Shown here piece after piece: positions 19,157-31,353 of a DNA stretch of 64,000 nt. Made by a program: the position numbers and the translations under genes. The stretch comes from Amoebophrya sp. A120. Taxonomy: Eukaryota; Sar; Dinophyceae; Syndiniales; Amoebophryaceae. Where the stretch lies: the NCBI GenBank assembly GCA_905178155.1, contig CAJINV010000005.1, forward strand, positions 3,585,968-3,649,967, given 5' to 3'. The notes beneath the pieces are model-generated. The model was not told where the DNA came from. It saw nothing but the letters and a program-made list of their open reading frames with translations, and ran no database searches. Position 1 is the stretch's first letter. Every line of letters begins with the position of its first letter.

Positions 19157-22100
19157 CTACCTTGATGCGCGTACCGAGTGCGATGCCCACAAGGAGGAAC
19201 TCCCGCCGTTCCGGCCCCCGCTCACCATGCTGGCCGGGTCCAGAAAGTGACCCTTCTGCGGGCTCCCGCGGCGACGCGAATCACCCAACTTGTTGGGCGA
19301 GAAGCTGCCCGCCCAAGCTGGGGTTTTCATGATGTTCGACCCCAGCTGATTTAGCTGCCCGTTATGTCCCGCCCGGGACGTCGCCGCGGATCCACCGCCG
19401 GCCACCGCGCCCCCGCTGCCCGTGCCCACTCGGGTGCTGTTCGCCCCGGCATACAACGCCTTCGCCGAGTGCGGTAAGTGCTGCGGGTAGTTCAGGTTCA
19501 TATTTTTATTCGGACTGCTGGTCGTCGTACTTTTGCCGAGGGGTGAAGGGTGGGATGATGTTGAACCTCCTGGCGTCGATACAACGACGCCAGCTCCACC
19601 TCCAAGGTGGCCAACACCGGGACTGCTGCTGACCGAGGTTACCTGCATCGGCATTTGGGAATGTGGACCCTGATGATGGTGCAAGTGACTGGCCTGCAAA
19701 GCGCTGACGCCGACACTCTGCAGCGGGGAAGCGGAAGCATTCCGCGTGGAACTATCCACCGTTCCACCAGCTCCAAGGCCGACGCCCCCGCTAGTTGTGC
19801 TACCAAAGCCCAAATTGCTGCCGTTCGCCGCTGCAGGCGGGGGCACGACCATCGGCTTCACAAAGTTGTGAATCATCTGGGTTTTGCTCATCGTTCCACC
19901 CGCCAACTGCTGCTGCTGCTGTTGCTGATCTCTATCGGACAAGATCACACTGGACGAGGTGTTGGCCCTCAGCCCCGTTCTAGTGCGGTTCGCGGCGTAG
20001 TGCAGTTGCGGGTCCAGAAAATCCACCGATGCGGAGTGGTTGTGGTGCGATGAAGTAGATGAACTACCTGGCGGATGCTGATGGTCTGCTGTAGTACTGG
20101 TCGAAGTAGTGTTCGGCTTGATATTCCCTCCCACACCAGATGATCCACTGCCTACGACAGACGCTAACGTCTGCTTGTTGCTGTGTTGTTGATCGGGCGG
20201 CGCAAGCACGACGCTCGTCGGAACACTACTTCCCTGGTGCTGTGCAGCAGTCGTGCCGTTCGCTCCGTTTTTGATGACAGCACCCGCAGCATTTATTTTC
20301 TGATTGCTCCGCACGCTTGAGACTAACAACCCCGCGCTGGTCGGCGGGGCTTGGCCGAAGGCCGGCGCGGTGCCGAAGGTAGCGTTGTCGCGCCCGTGGT
20401 TATTTGATGTTGTTCCGCCAACATGATTGCCCCCGCCGCCCAACTTGTTTGACGCTGCACCTCCTGGCGTCCTCGGTACCATATTGCCGCCGCCCGGCGT
20501 ACTGTTTCTGTCGTAGCTATGGATGTGTCAGAGTTGAAATCGACAAAGTTGAAATAATTTGCCATCCATAAAATGGATGCCAGTTGGAACCCAGTTTCCA
20601 AGTGGCGCATGACAAATTTCGGCGCTCCCTAAATCCAGTTTGTCATGCTGTTTAGGCAAAGAAGAGCGATTTTCCCATGCTACTTTAGCAGCTCGAGCTG
20701 TAACCCCAAACAGGCTTACAATTGGCCTCACTTGCCTGCTCTGCAACACACGCACCTCGGGTCATGCATTTTATGCATTACAAATTATTTCAACTTTGAC
20801 GATTTCAAACCTGACGCTTCCATAGTAGCCGGGGAGAATTTTTTGCAGGGTGTTGATCCGGCTCGAGTTCAGCACGGACGCCACTTTGTCGTGCAAGCGC
20901 GGCATCACGTCGTGCATGGTTTCCCCGTCTTGGAAGAGAATGTCCAGCCGTCCGTTCTCGAGTTTTCTCCGCACCACCACTTTCTCCCACCCCAGGTTCG
21001 TCAAAACTTGCACGACGTCGCCCATTTTCAAGTGCGCGTAGCGGTAGGTTGCTTTCTTCACTGTTTGCTCCGAATTCTTGTCCGGAGACCCGGAATTATT
21101 CTGCTGATTGTTTTCTCCGGAGGAAGAACCGGTGTCATTTTTATTCCCCGGAGCGTTCGCCGTTCCAACGCGACTGTTGCTGACCGAAGAACCATCGTTG
21201 TTCGCCGGCGCATCGACGATGGAAAGACCCTGCGTTTTATCACCGGGAATAAAAGCGTTATTAACGGACTTTGTGATGCAGCAATGTTCTATGCAGGAAC
21301 ACGGACGGGGCCGTGAGACAACCACAACTTGCTTCTTTTGGTTTTGCATAGCAACCAAAAATATACTTTAAAATCTTTGTATGCAAATGACTGGTGGAAT
21401 CTTCATCTTCTGTGATAACCGTTAAGAACGATAACATGCTTTTGGTTGATACGTTTTCAAAATGTGCTCGCCGAGATCTCCCGGGGGGTTTTGCAGCAAG
21501 TTGTGATAACGATATCCCTGCATCGACTGGGTCGGAACCCCCCCGGACGCGCCCACCGAGGCCGGCTGAATCAAGGTTGCGATGTTTTGTTGATCGCTTT
21601 CTCCTGTTGAACCGGTCCCATTTGACGCGCCTTGCTGCCCACCACCGGACGAGGCATTGTTCATCGCTCCAGCAGCGCCATTCATCACTCGGCCAATCCG
21701 ACTTCCCATGCTGTTCCTGAGGCGATCCGCCACCGCGGCTGCAATCGCCCCCGGCTCACGACTGTGCTCGTTGACCGAGTCGTAATTGTTTAAGCCACCG
21801 CCTCCGACGCCCTGCCCGGCAATCGCGAGCGGACGGTCGTCCTTCAAACGGTTCAGCATTTCCGTGGTGGTTGGAGTCGACGTTGCATTGTCTGCTCCAG
21901 AGTTGTTGTTTTCGCTCATCCGCGCCTGGGGAAACATTTGGTGATCGGCCCCGGCGGACTTGCTCGAGATCAGAAGTGGGTGCTTGCTGTCCGCGTTTTG
22001 ATGTCCCCCGCCGCCGGGGAGCAAGGAAGCCACAGTACGGGCACGTGAACGGAGGTGCTGGGCGCGACGGTCTGTATGGTATAGTGGAAGCTTTATCGAC

Positions 22101-25100
22101 TTGGTTCTGGTACAGAAGGAACAAACGAAACCACTAATGGATTTGGATGCTATGACATTGTCATAGCATTAAATGCAAACTACAATCAGTATGTCTTTGT
22201 TCTTCGACTACTTTAATTATTGTGTACTTCGTGCTTATAAACCGGAGTCATTCAACATTTTCATCACACTTGGAGTGTCGTAAGGACGGACGAGACGAGA
22301 AGAGTATGTAGAAAGATGTAGTTCGTGTAGAAAACTAGTTCTAAAAATTCATCTATACCCAGTTCCTCCTCCCCCTCCGCCTGTTCCCTCTCGAGTCGGT
22401 CCTTCGCCGATTCCCTCGGCAACAAGAAGCTCCGTCTGGGCTTGCTCTTTTTTACCGCCGGCTGTTCGGTGACCTGTTTCGGCTTTCGGTCCTCGATCCA
22501 GTCTTGGCACCGGTACCGCCGACTGGTCGACCCGGTCAGCGTTTCCCAAATATCGAACGCCGTGTCCACAAATTTTCCGTAGTGATTCACGAACTCTTCA
22601 ATATCCGTTGGGGGATACAACTTTTTGAAACCCGTACTCCCCTCGATCAAACTGACTTCCTCCTGTTCGCACCTGGTGAGCTCTCGCACAACCGGCACAG
22701 CCACCGTTGGGTACTCCTGCTTGTGCACCTCTTGATTCTGCTGGTTACTATTTTGGGCACCGGCACTTGACGTGTTGGTGGTGGATCCGAAGGCGGACCG
22801 TTTCTTTGCATTCACCAAATTGTGGCTGTTGTAGGGATCTCGGTCGTTGCTAGAAGATTTTCCGAAGGCCACACCGGGCTTCTGCAGGCTATTGTTTATC
22901 TGGTTGTGGTTCTTGAGTGGTGAAGCTACGGAAGGAGCCGGAGCTGTGGACTTATTTTGCGCAGTAGTTGTCGTGGCACTACTAGCAGCGGATTTATTGT
23001 TGCTGTTTTCCTCCTTGTTGTTGGTTGCTTGCTCAGCTGCAGGTGTGCTGGCTCCTTCCGTGGTTGTGCCCGCGCCACTGACTCCACCTTGCTCCTCTAC
23101 AGGTGCCGCCTGAGTAGAAGCGCTAGCAGATGCCGAGTCCGCGCTCGCCGGGGCTGATCCCCCGTCCGCACTCGCCGCTGCAGCTCCCCCGGATTCGGAA
23201 GCTGTGGTTGTAGTAGACGAAGTCACGGTGGCCGCATTGTTCGACGTCCCAGCAGTGGCAGTCGCATTTCCCGACACCGCTGCCTCCGCACTAGCTGTTG
23301 ACGCTGCTCCCTTCCCGGGAGAAGAAGCAGTGGATCCCCCGGCAGCTCCATTTGCATTTGCGGTCCCCTCCACCCCGCTCGTAGTTCCGCCGTTGATCGT
23401 ACTGTGCTGCGCCGCTTTCTCTCCCTGCCCGGACACGAACTTGTTCCCCGTCAACTTGCCGCCCTTGATGACGCTGGCGCCCATCACCCGCGCCTCCGCG
23501 CGTTGCAGCATCTCCTTCCGGTATTTTCGCCTCCTTTCCGGGTTCAGTTGCAGGATTTGGAACGTGTCCCGCAACACGTTGTATTTCGCGTCTCTGTCCA
23601 CCTCGGACTCCGTGGCAAAACTCGGCGCGTGGTTTACCTCGAGGAGCCAGGGCTTGCCCTTCGCGTCGATAATAACGTCGAAACCGAGGATCTCGAAGCA
23701 CATGACGCTATGCCCTGCTCAGCTGAAACTACAATCGTCCCAACTGGAACGACATATGACAAAGGCGGATCTTTGACTTCACATTAAATCTAAACGTATT
23801 TCAATGCGGCTCCTCTGAGTGTCACTACAGATCTGTCCTTGTAGTCTAGTTCATGACAGCTATACAGTTCGTCGTCATCCGCATACATTTTCTTGATCTT
23901 GTTGCATCACAAATTCATGCTGTTCCATCTTCTGAGACTATTCCATTTGTTGAGCGGGCCATAGTCGTTTTTATCCACATCTTCCGGCTGGCACGAGCGG
24001 TAGACATGGCGAAGCGAGGGTTGAATTGAAATCAAAGTCTTCACGATCAGCTGTAGTTTCGTTTTGTTTATTCCAATTATTATCACCATACTCGCAAGAA
24101 CGGCATCAGGATCAGCAATCGTCTGTTTATTTCTGCTCACGTTTATGAACAGCAACCTTTTCACCAAACCAAGAAGATTTGAACAACATACTGGGAAAAG
24201 ACCGTCACTCTATTCTTTGTAGAAATAAATGCTGACGACAGTCATATATCAATATACCTCCTCAATTTCTGCAAACAGTTTCTCAGTGTCCACGTTGTAC
24301 TCTTCCGCCAAATACTTCACCACTGCGGTTAAGCTCCGCTTGTGCCCGCTCGCACCGTCGTCAACGTCATCGTTTTCCAGGAATTTGGGATTTTTCGCGT
24401 TGATGCTGTAGTTGGTCAAGTGCACCATCTGCCGTTCCAGATTTTTCGACTTCGGCGCCACGTAACGCTCGCTCGCGAGGCGGACCAGACCCTTTTCGTG
24501 CAGGTAAATGCGCAGTGGGTCGCACCCGGTGACCAACACGTACAGCCGCAGGTCGAACTTGTGCCCATCCAGGAGGAAGGGCTTCGCAATGTACTTCTGC
24601 GCGACCAGCGGGGTCGTCATGTCGATGTGCGTGGGCCATTCGCGCGTCAGAAAAATTCCGCGGCCCTGGCACCCGTTGTCCGGCTTGATGATAAAAGTGC
24701 GGTTGCGGGACGCCTGCTGCTGGAATTGCGCCTTGAAATCCGACATATCGGTCGGGAGAATCCACGTTTCCGGGAAGAACTTGTACTCTCGCGGGTAGTA
24801 CTTTTTCATTCGGAGCAGATTCCGCCCGAGATTGTTTTTCCGGGTGATCGCGCACATGCCGACAAAGTGGTTGATTTTCTGGGACTATGCAGCGCAAAAG
24901 CAGAAGGATCGCACAAAAGAAAACTAGCGAAAATCGCATCACAAATGACTTCAACAGCAAGAAGAAAGCGCAGCTCTTTGCCATGCTGATTCATATTGGG
25001 TAAGATATTTGCAGTGCATGACAGGTAGTACTACAGTAGTATTTACTACACGACTTCTGCGATGCTTGTTTGGAGTTGCATAGGTACGACTTCAATTTCG

Positions 25101-25611
25101 TGAACCGCTCTGCGGGAATGGACTGATCCGACCAAATCAGTTCGGCCAGCGCGTCGGAGTGCACCTGTTTCCAGTTACTGAAGGCCGCGACCACCTCCTG
25201 CATCACCGGGTACTTGGTTTCAATATCCTGCGCAAAAGTGCAGTACCCGTACTCGTATTGCAGTCACGCATTACAAATTTCTTTCTCAAGTCAAATCCGC
25301 ATTACAACTTTTATTGAATTTGTCATGCATTTATACGAGTACGATACTTTTGCAATCCATATTCAAAATACGCTAGCACCTTGTCGGCGTTTTTGTCCAC
25401 TTTCTTCTTGCGCTTCACCAACTTCGTACTTGGAGACTGCGACTCTCCGTCCTCGCCGCGGACCTGGGAAAATGGGGACAGGAAATAAACGGTGCTTTTG
25501 GTTGTATACTTTCAACACGACAGGAGCAACAGCCGGCGGCACAGCCACAGGAGGTGAAAAAGGCCAGCGCATTGACACTGTGCAAATGTCGGACGAAGAA
25601 GATGAAAGCAC
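19157..25611 (-). CDS. TTLL: Tubulin-tyrosine-ligase-like (TTLL) enzyme with Tudor-like segment
   Basis: TTLL enzymes ligate amino acids, often glutamate, to tubulin using an ATP-grasp fold; the TTLL4/6/11 group is closest by eye. Hallmarks are KSQKINHFVGM (near 24880), KPDNGCQGRGIFL (near 24680), HKFDLRLYVLV (near 24550), MVHLTNYSINAKN (near 24410) and GFDVIIDAKGKPWLLEVNHA (near 23650). A long Ser/Thr/Gly/Gln-rich region follows. Around 21000 lies a Tudor/SH3-like segment (MGDVVQVLTNLGWEKVVVRR). A low-complexity tail ends at 19157. Exons run 25611-25510, 25463-25362, about 25219-25088, 24886-24258, 24050-23965, 23707-22359, 22071-21452, 21237-20825, 20518-19157. Introns 25464-25509, 24051-24257 and 22072-22358 have GT-AG borders; the other five gaps are introners. 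Axonemal or cytoskeletal tubulin is the likely substrate. Confidence 0.88.
20519..20824 (-). mobile_element. Introner, family with GTTGAAAT...TTGAAATAATTTG TIRs
   Basis: About 306 bp, with long imperfect TIRs of about 45 bp beginning TATGGAAGCGTCAG and including AAAGTTGAAATAATTTG. It is flanked by GCTAC (minus strand) on both sides. Excision with one repeat gives ...ILPGY joined to DRNSTPGGGN in frame. A GT-AG pair inside the TIRs (after GCGTCAG, and CATAG) would also keep frame while adding four residues, so here the borders are ambiguous. Confidence 0.8.
21238..21451 (-). mobile_element. Introner in TTLL gene
   Basis: 214 bp with TATCAACC / GGTGATA ends, flanked by AAACG (minus strand). 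Precise excision joins ...GEHILKT to QGLSIVDAPANN in frame. The available GT-AG pair (GTATC...CGCAG) shifts the frame. Confidence 0.78.
23708..23964 (-). mobile_element. Introner in TTLL catalytic domain
   Basis: 257 bp with TATGGCCCGCTCA and TGAGCAGGGCATA inverted ends. The catalytic-domain continuity (...PEDVDKND joined to VMCFEILGFD) needs a cut after AACGA and after CATAG, which gives CT...AG borders. No clear multi-base direct repeat remains. Confidence 0.65.
24887..25087 (-). mobile_element. Introner in TTLL catalytic domain
   Basis: 201 bp flanked by AGTC (minus strand). Excision with one copy yields TKLKSQKINHFVGMCAI, matching the conserved TTLL motif around K-I-N-H-F. A conserved protein motif spanning the site makes this one of the best tests of precise removal. 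Confidence 0.8.
25224..25361 (-). mobile_element. Introner, 138 bp, in TTLL gene
   Basis: The smallest copy measured. Ends are TATGGATTGCAAAAGTA and CACTTTTGCGCAGGATA, flanked by TTGAA (minus strand). Precise excision joins DKVLAYFE to TKYPVMQEVVAAF in frame. I found no GT-AG combination that preserves the frame. Confidence 0.8.
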
Positions 25612-25780
25612 AACCTACCAAGCGTCACCAGTGATCGTTGTTTCGTCCTAAGATACGTTCATGTAATTCCACGACGACCAGAAAACTACACAAGCACAAA
25701 CACTAACAACTACTTCTACGTACAACAACAAACGAAATCTTTTTCACAATGAGAATAAGAAATAGAAATCTGAATCTCGA

Positions 25781-28700
25781 TTACTTAGTAAGTACCCTCC
25801 CGCCCCGGCCCAGCAGCTGTTCCGCGGCCTTGTCTTTCTGCTGTTGCAGTTCTTCGGCGGTCAGAATTTTGACGGCGAACCGCTTCGAATCGTCGTCCTG
25901 CTGTTTTTTCGCCAGCATTTGCGCGACGAGCCGGTCTACCTGCGCCAGGCGCTGCTCCGTTTCCGATTTTTCCTGCTGCTTCTCCAGCATCTCCTGGTCG
26001 TGCTTCAGAATCAAATGCAAACGTGTCCGGGTCTGGAACATTGCCAGGTTTGTCATGCATATTTTGTATGGTCCATGATGCCTGTAATGCATGATCTAGC
26101 ATCACAGATCCTTAGAGGGCTTCCTAATGCTTATTCCGCATGAGAAATGCCCTCCCCGCGTATACACATTGCTGGTCATGCAATAGAGATTTTTTTGAAA
26201 TTCAAAGACAGAATTACAAGTTGCAACATTCGCATTCCACACCCAGACATATTCGCAAAGCATATTCAGCTGCATGTCGCGAATTTGGCTCGCCAACTTT
26301 TCCACGGCTTGCTGGCGCGCGGACCCCTGCTCCAGCAAGTGCGGCCGTTTCAGCGCCTCGGCGACAATTCGGTCCACCGCGGTCTTGCAGCTGGCAAGCA
26401 CGTCTGTAATAGAAGTGGCACTGTCCGCGGCGCCCACCACGGGAACTGTGGTTGTCGTAGACGGTGTTGTCGTAGAAGCAGAGCCATCAGCAGGACCAAC
26501 TATTGAAGAACCGGTGGCACAACTGCTATCTGTTTCATTTTTATCAACGCCACTTATGCTGCTCTTGCCGCTCTGCGGGGTGGACTCTGGTAGCTTTTGT
26601 GCACCAGCTGGCGAGATTTCCGAGACAACTGTGGTTTCCTTTATCCGGGAGAGGCTGCTGTTCAGTTGCTCCAAAGCGAACACCACCTCGTCGGGCTCAT
26701 CAGGAGCTTCCGCCAACATTTGCAGCTTCGTTTCACTTCCTTGCTGCCCCAGGTGTTCTCCCGGTCGTGTGGTCGTTCCCTCAGCCCCTGCTGTGCCAGC
26801 ACTATTAGCGGAAAGCAGGTTTTTATTGACATTATCTGCAGCAGCTTCTAGTTCTACTTCATGATCGGAAGTAGTGGTCCTCGGTCTCGCGACGAGGTGT
26901 GCTGGTGCGGCGGAACCCGTCGTCGCCCCTGGTACTTCTGCCTTCGAAGCTGCTGCAACTGCGCTAATGCTTCTTCCACCGGTGGCCGCCGGCTGCAGCT
27001 TCGACATTCCCTGCTGTTGAAGAAGATGTTGCCCAGTCGGAACTGTATCCAGCTCCGCGCTGCTGACCATGTGCTCCGTATCCTGCAACGCCTTTTTGAT
27101 CCCTTTTGCGATGTCCGCGATGCTGGAGACCGTCTGCGACGCGCATCCAAAGTAAATTTCCCGCGCACAACAACGCACAAACCAAAATCAAATGCAAATC
27201 CCGTTCCTGCATGATAAAACTTGCATTGCCTTCGATAGTCTCTAGCATGAAAAGTATCACCAGCTCTCTTCAAGTGGCGAAGTCTGTTTCTGTGATGCAT
27301 TTAATTTTGTACATGTGCGTAAATAATTTTTTTTGTATTGCATAAGCCCGACGCAACCCCGTCATGGTCCACCTGGTCCACCGGGCGGCGCAGGCTTTTG
27401 TCGGGGTCGGATCCCAGAAAGTAGTCTTGGCCACTGCTGGAAAACCGGGGGTCGTAGCCCTTTTCCTCGGCCTCCTTGATGCGTTGCTCCACATACGTGG
27501 CGTTGATCTTCATGGACGTGGTGCTCCACCGGTCGGAGAGCTTATTTTTCTTTTTCTCCGCCGCTGAGTTTCGGCTGCTGCTTTTGGAAGCCTTGTTGCT
27601 GCCATCCACCCCAGTCGTGGTACCATTCTCCTCGTCGTCGCTGCCCTCGTTGTCGTTTTCCTCGTTCTATCAAATGTAAAAATGTCTGGGTCTGGAAGAA
27701 TGCCAGATTTGTCATGCAGGTTTTCCATGACCCATGAGGTCTGGTATGTAGGACATAGCATGACAGATTCTGTGAGGGTTCTATCATGCCTATCCTGCAT
27801 GAGAAACTGCCTCTTGATTAGGTCAAAAGTGGACAGCTTTTGGGAATCATGCAACACAGATTTTTACACGATTCAGATTTAGCATGACAAGTTGCTTTGT
27901 TCCAGACCCAGACATTTTTGCATTTGATACGTTCTCAGAGCCGCTGTCGCTCTCGCTCTCGCTATCCTCGTCCTCATCATCCGACCCGCTGTCCTCTACT
28001 TCATCCTGATGTTGAGCAGTGTGACGCTGAAGATGCCCTGCAGCTCGCTCTTCCTCGCGCTCGACACCACGGCTGCCACGGTGCTGCTGCTGCTGCTGTC
28101 CCAGAGACAGTGCGGAAGAAGAAGTTTCTTCGATCATGGTTCTCGTTCTGTCCTTCGTCTTGCTCATCTTCCCTGCGGCCGAGGTGGGACCAGTGCCATC
28201 TGCTGGCTCTTCGGTGGTTGAGCAACCCGGCGTGGCTTCCGCTGTTGTACTAGCGAGCGGAGTTCTCGTTTGGTGCAGATCTTCCACGCCGTCGTCTGCC
28301 ATGGTGGTCCCCTTGCTGTAGTTATTTTTCGTCGTGGAGGTTGCAGAAGATTTATTCGGCTTTGATGCATCGCGGCCTGTCCTAGGTAGTACAGTGCCAC
28401 TTGTTGTATTGTTCGCATCATCGTTCATGTTCCGCTTTTCGTTTTTGTTTTTGCCAGTATTAGAGGCAACTGCATGTTGTGCACCAGAAGGCGCTGCCCC
28501 TGCGGCCCCGGAGCCGAAGTTCTGCACTTCAATCTCCAGGTCTTCCTCCGCCAAAGCCGGCAATTTCACCGGGCGCGCTTCCCGGCGCTGCTGCAAGCTT
28601 GCGAGCTCCGACAAAACTTGCGCAGATAAGTCTTCATCCGTGCAGGTTCTTTCGTCTTCTTGTTCATGAAGATTTCCTGTAGAAGTTCCATCGTTCATCT

Positions 28701-31353
28701 CCATCCTGGACAACATGGCTCCGTCGCCGGTCTTGTTTCCGCTAGCGGCTCGCGACGGTAAAGACGGCACGGCACGCTCTGAAGTCCTTCCAGGAGCCGA
28801 CGCGTGATTAGCAGCGCTACTCAGAGGAACTCCAGCTTGACCTTGCAGTTGGTGCTGCTGCGTGTGGTTCATTTTGGACTTGCTCAAGACAGCACTGTAT
28901 GCATTGTAAAAGTATCGTGCTTGTTCTAGTGGGAATTGCACATACAACATCAAATTTCCTCAGCGTGGTCAAGCCAAAGACAACTGCTAATGCAGCTCCT
29001 CAGGAAGGACATTTATCATGTATGAACATGATTGCAAAACTGCTACGAGTACTACGATACTTTCTTACACAAGATCATACACTGCTCATGTTCAACACAC
29101 TGCGTAGTTTCTCCAAGGCCTCCTGCACAATGGCCGCCCGTTCCTGCTCCACCTCGTGCTCGTCCCGCTCGCGTTGTTGGTTTGTCGAAAGCGAGCCTCC
29201 ACTGTGATGCTGCGCACTATTGTAGAAAGAACCTCCGGCAGCAGAGGACATCATTTGATTTTGATGCTCCTGCTCATTGTCTTGCTGCATTACCGCGGCG
29301 TCCGCGGCCATGGCGGCGATTTCGTCGGAGACGTTGACGTATCAAATGCAAATGTGTCTGGGTCGTCTGGAATAAACTTGTGCTGCTGGTAGTTGGCGAA
29401 TCCTATAGGACGTCACAAGTGACAGCTCGTCAGCATGACAAGTTTCTGAGTTTCTAGGTGTTGTCTTTTCCCCTGCATGACAAAGTGCGGCTCTGCATGT
29501 TGACAGAGGAAAGAGGGGGCTTTTGGGTAACGTGCCATAACAAACTCTTTAGTAATGCTAGCAGGGCATGATAAACCTCTGGCTCTCCTCTGCAGTCTTC
29601 CACAGTATGACCAAGTCATTGACTATTTGCAGCGGATATGACAGGCTGGTGCTGCCGAAACTGGTCAAACAGCTGCAGCTCCAGCGGGGCCGCCGCATAG
29701 TTGAAATCACCATCTGGGCCATTTCCTCCAGCCAAAGAAGTACCATCCGGACCTCCAGTAGCACCGCTTGTAGCTGCACCTCTGACAGCACTATCCAAAG
29801 TGAGTTTTTTTACCGAACACGAAGACGAAGTATACGTGCTGGCATACTTAATTGCATGACAAAATTTCTCGCCGTGGGCAACAAAAAAATGCAGTATGAC
29901 AAGTCTACTCAAGCTTTCGCCGGTAGTAGTTGGCAACATTTGTCATGCACTTTGTACGTGAACGTGTGCAGTAAACGTAAAAAAAACTTTGTATTGCATA
30001 AGCACCAACAGCACTCCCGGCTCCGAACCCGTCCACCAAGGTCGTCCGTAGGTGGTCTCGCAGCGGGGAGGTAACGATCTCGTGGTTGGTGGAAGGTGGG
30101 AGCAGGCCGACATGATTTGAGACTGCTGGTGGCGCTCCGCCGGCTCCGTCCGACGTGCCGTTACTTCTAGTGTCGGCTTGATGTGGTTGGCCGCCGCTTG
30201 TTGATGTCGCACCAGATCCTGGTCCTATGGATTGCAAAAATGTCTGCGTCTGGAAAGATCTGAACTTGTGATGCGCATTTTAGAACACAGAAAAACCTCT
30301 CATGCATAGGTAGCAAAAGCTGCCCACTTTCTGTCACCAAAATGGGGGATTTCTCGTGCGGGTTCAGCATTGCGGAAGCTTGTCGAAACCTGTGATCCTA
30401 GAGCTTCCATGCCAGACCTGCTGTGTCATGCAAAAACAGCATGACTCTTCTAGACCCAGACATTTTTACATTTGATAGGTCCAGCTTCAGATCCATTGTT
30501 CGTCACGTTCGGCGAAGAGGAGGGTTGGTGTTTTGAATTAGTTCTGTTGTTGTAGTTCCCGCCTCGTCTAGTCGAAAAGAGACGGCGGGTATCGTAGGGG
30601 AAAATCAGTCGCAGCGGGACGACCCTCCATTTGTATGCCGCATCCATTCGTGTAGTACGAATGCAAATTTATAAACTTCTTGCCGACGACGCAGTGTACA
30701 TTCTGCATGGTGCAATAATTATCATTATAGCAAGCATGGTGCATTTTTTCTTTTTCAAATTGAGGACGACGACACAACTGACGGTGATTTTCTTCAGCGT
30801 AAGCATCCTCATCGTAGTACCCGTCTTCTTCAGCTATCCCGTGTGAAAACGACCCCCGACGAAACACCCCTGTTGTGCTCAACATGTAGCACACTCAACT
30901 ATGCTACACAAGTTTAGCTTTAGTTTGAGACTCTCTGCGACTGCGAGTCGCGCATGACAAGCTACTAACTTCTGCGGCTACGTCAGAAAATTCATTTATT
31001 TATAGCCAGGTTCTCCTTCTTCATTGGATTATGATTTTCAAGAACCAGAACGATCTTTAGCAAAAGCTTCTTTTGGGCGGCCCCAGCAAGCTGCGCGAAA
31101 TAATGAACGCGCATAGGAGAAGCTCACCAACTGGTACTAGTGTACTACATGCTTGATCTCTACTACCCTACCAGGTATGGGGTCGCCTGGGAGCAGGCGT
31201 TTTACTTATACACGACAGGTCGTGTACCACCATATCTGCCAGCACGTCTTCGTCAACCTCTTCGTACTGCCCGTCCTCGCCGACGGTGTCTGCTCGAAAC
31301 AGCTGGTTCAGCCCGATCTCGTCCAGAGGATTACGACTTTTCACGTTTGACAT
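25781..31353 (-). CDS. Unknown multi-exon protein with C-terminal coiled coil
   Basis: The family is not recognised. The start at 31353 gives MSNVKSRNPLDEIGLNQLF. Two GT-AG introns (30870-31211 with donor GTATAAGT, and 30625-30773) are followed by seven introners, at 30226-30477, 29793-30007, 29339-29639, 28898-29079, 27669-27929, 27143-27348 and 26009-26264. All seven can be removed without breaking the frame. The protein is acidic and Ser/Gln/Asn-rich, with a more ordered block around 27400-27540 (KINATYVEQRIKEAEEKGYD). At the C-terminus a Gln/Glu/Lys coiled coil (HDQEMLEKQQEKSETEQRL) ends ...GRGGRVLTK at 25781. Loss or retention of single introners could make isoforms. Confidence 0.7.
26009..26264 (-). 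mobile_element. Introner, long-TIR family
   Basis: 256 bp flanked by CTGAA (minus strand). Precise removal joins SQIRDMQL to KHDQEMLEKQQ across the coiled coil. The TIR-internal acceptor found in other copies has changed from CCCAG to CCCGG here. Confidence 0.8.
27143..27348 (-). mobile_element. Introner, GCTTATGCAATAC family
   Basis: 206 bp flanked by GCGTCG (minus strand). It begins GGCTTATGCAATAC with a long A run and ends ACTTTGGATGC, closely like the copy at 29793-30007. Excision joins DHDGVAS to QTVSSIADIAKG in frame. Confidence 0.8.
27669..27929 (-). mobile_element. Introner, long-TIR family, type copy
   Basis: 261 bp with TATCAAATGCAAAAAT plus GTCTGGGTCTGG at one end and the inverse at the other, flanked by AGAACG (minus strand). 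Precise removal gives ...DSGSEN joined to EENDNEGSDD. The outermost GT (GTATC) and AG (GATAG) would also be in frame, adding one codon. The TIR-internal GT-AG leaves an in-frame TGA. Confidence 0.85.
28898..29079 (-). mobile_element. Introner, short-TIR family
   Basis: 182 bp flanked by CAGTG (minus strand), with CGATACTTT / AAAGTATCG in its TIRs. Excision joins RSVLNMSS to AVLSKSKMNHTQ. Combining the nearest GT and AG would lose one base and break the frame. Confidence 0.8.
29339..29639 (-). mobile_element. Introner, long-TIR family, divergent
   Basis: 301 bp with only GTC as direct repeat. One end retains GTGTCTGGGTCGTCTGG, while the other end is degraded and lacks the GTCTGGG box. Excision joins FRQHQPV to NVSDEIAAMAADAA in frame. 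Confidence 0.7.
29793..30007 (-). mobile_element. Introner with 8-bp direct repeat
   Basis: 215 bp flanked by AGTGCTGT (minus strand), the longest and clearest direct repeat in the window. Ends are TGGTGCTTATGCAATAC and ACTTTGGAT. Precise removal joins DGFGAGSAV to RGAATSGATGG. Confidence 0.85.
30226..30477 (-). mobile_element. Introner, long-TIR family
   Basis: 252 bp flanked by GGACC (minus strand). Precise removal gives NGSEAGP joined to GSGATSTSGG. The TIR-internal GT-AG would also be open, adding 13 codons, so the two splice modes cannot be separated here without RNA. Confidence 0.82.

Noticed and set aside
25201-25260. Apparent coding sequence GYCTFAQDIETKYP
   Set aside because: The first part is the terminal inverted repeat of the introner 25224-25361; only ETKYP belongs to the exon.
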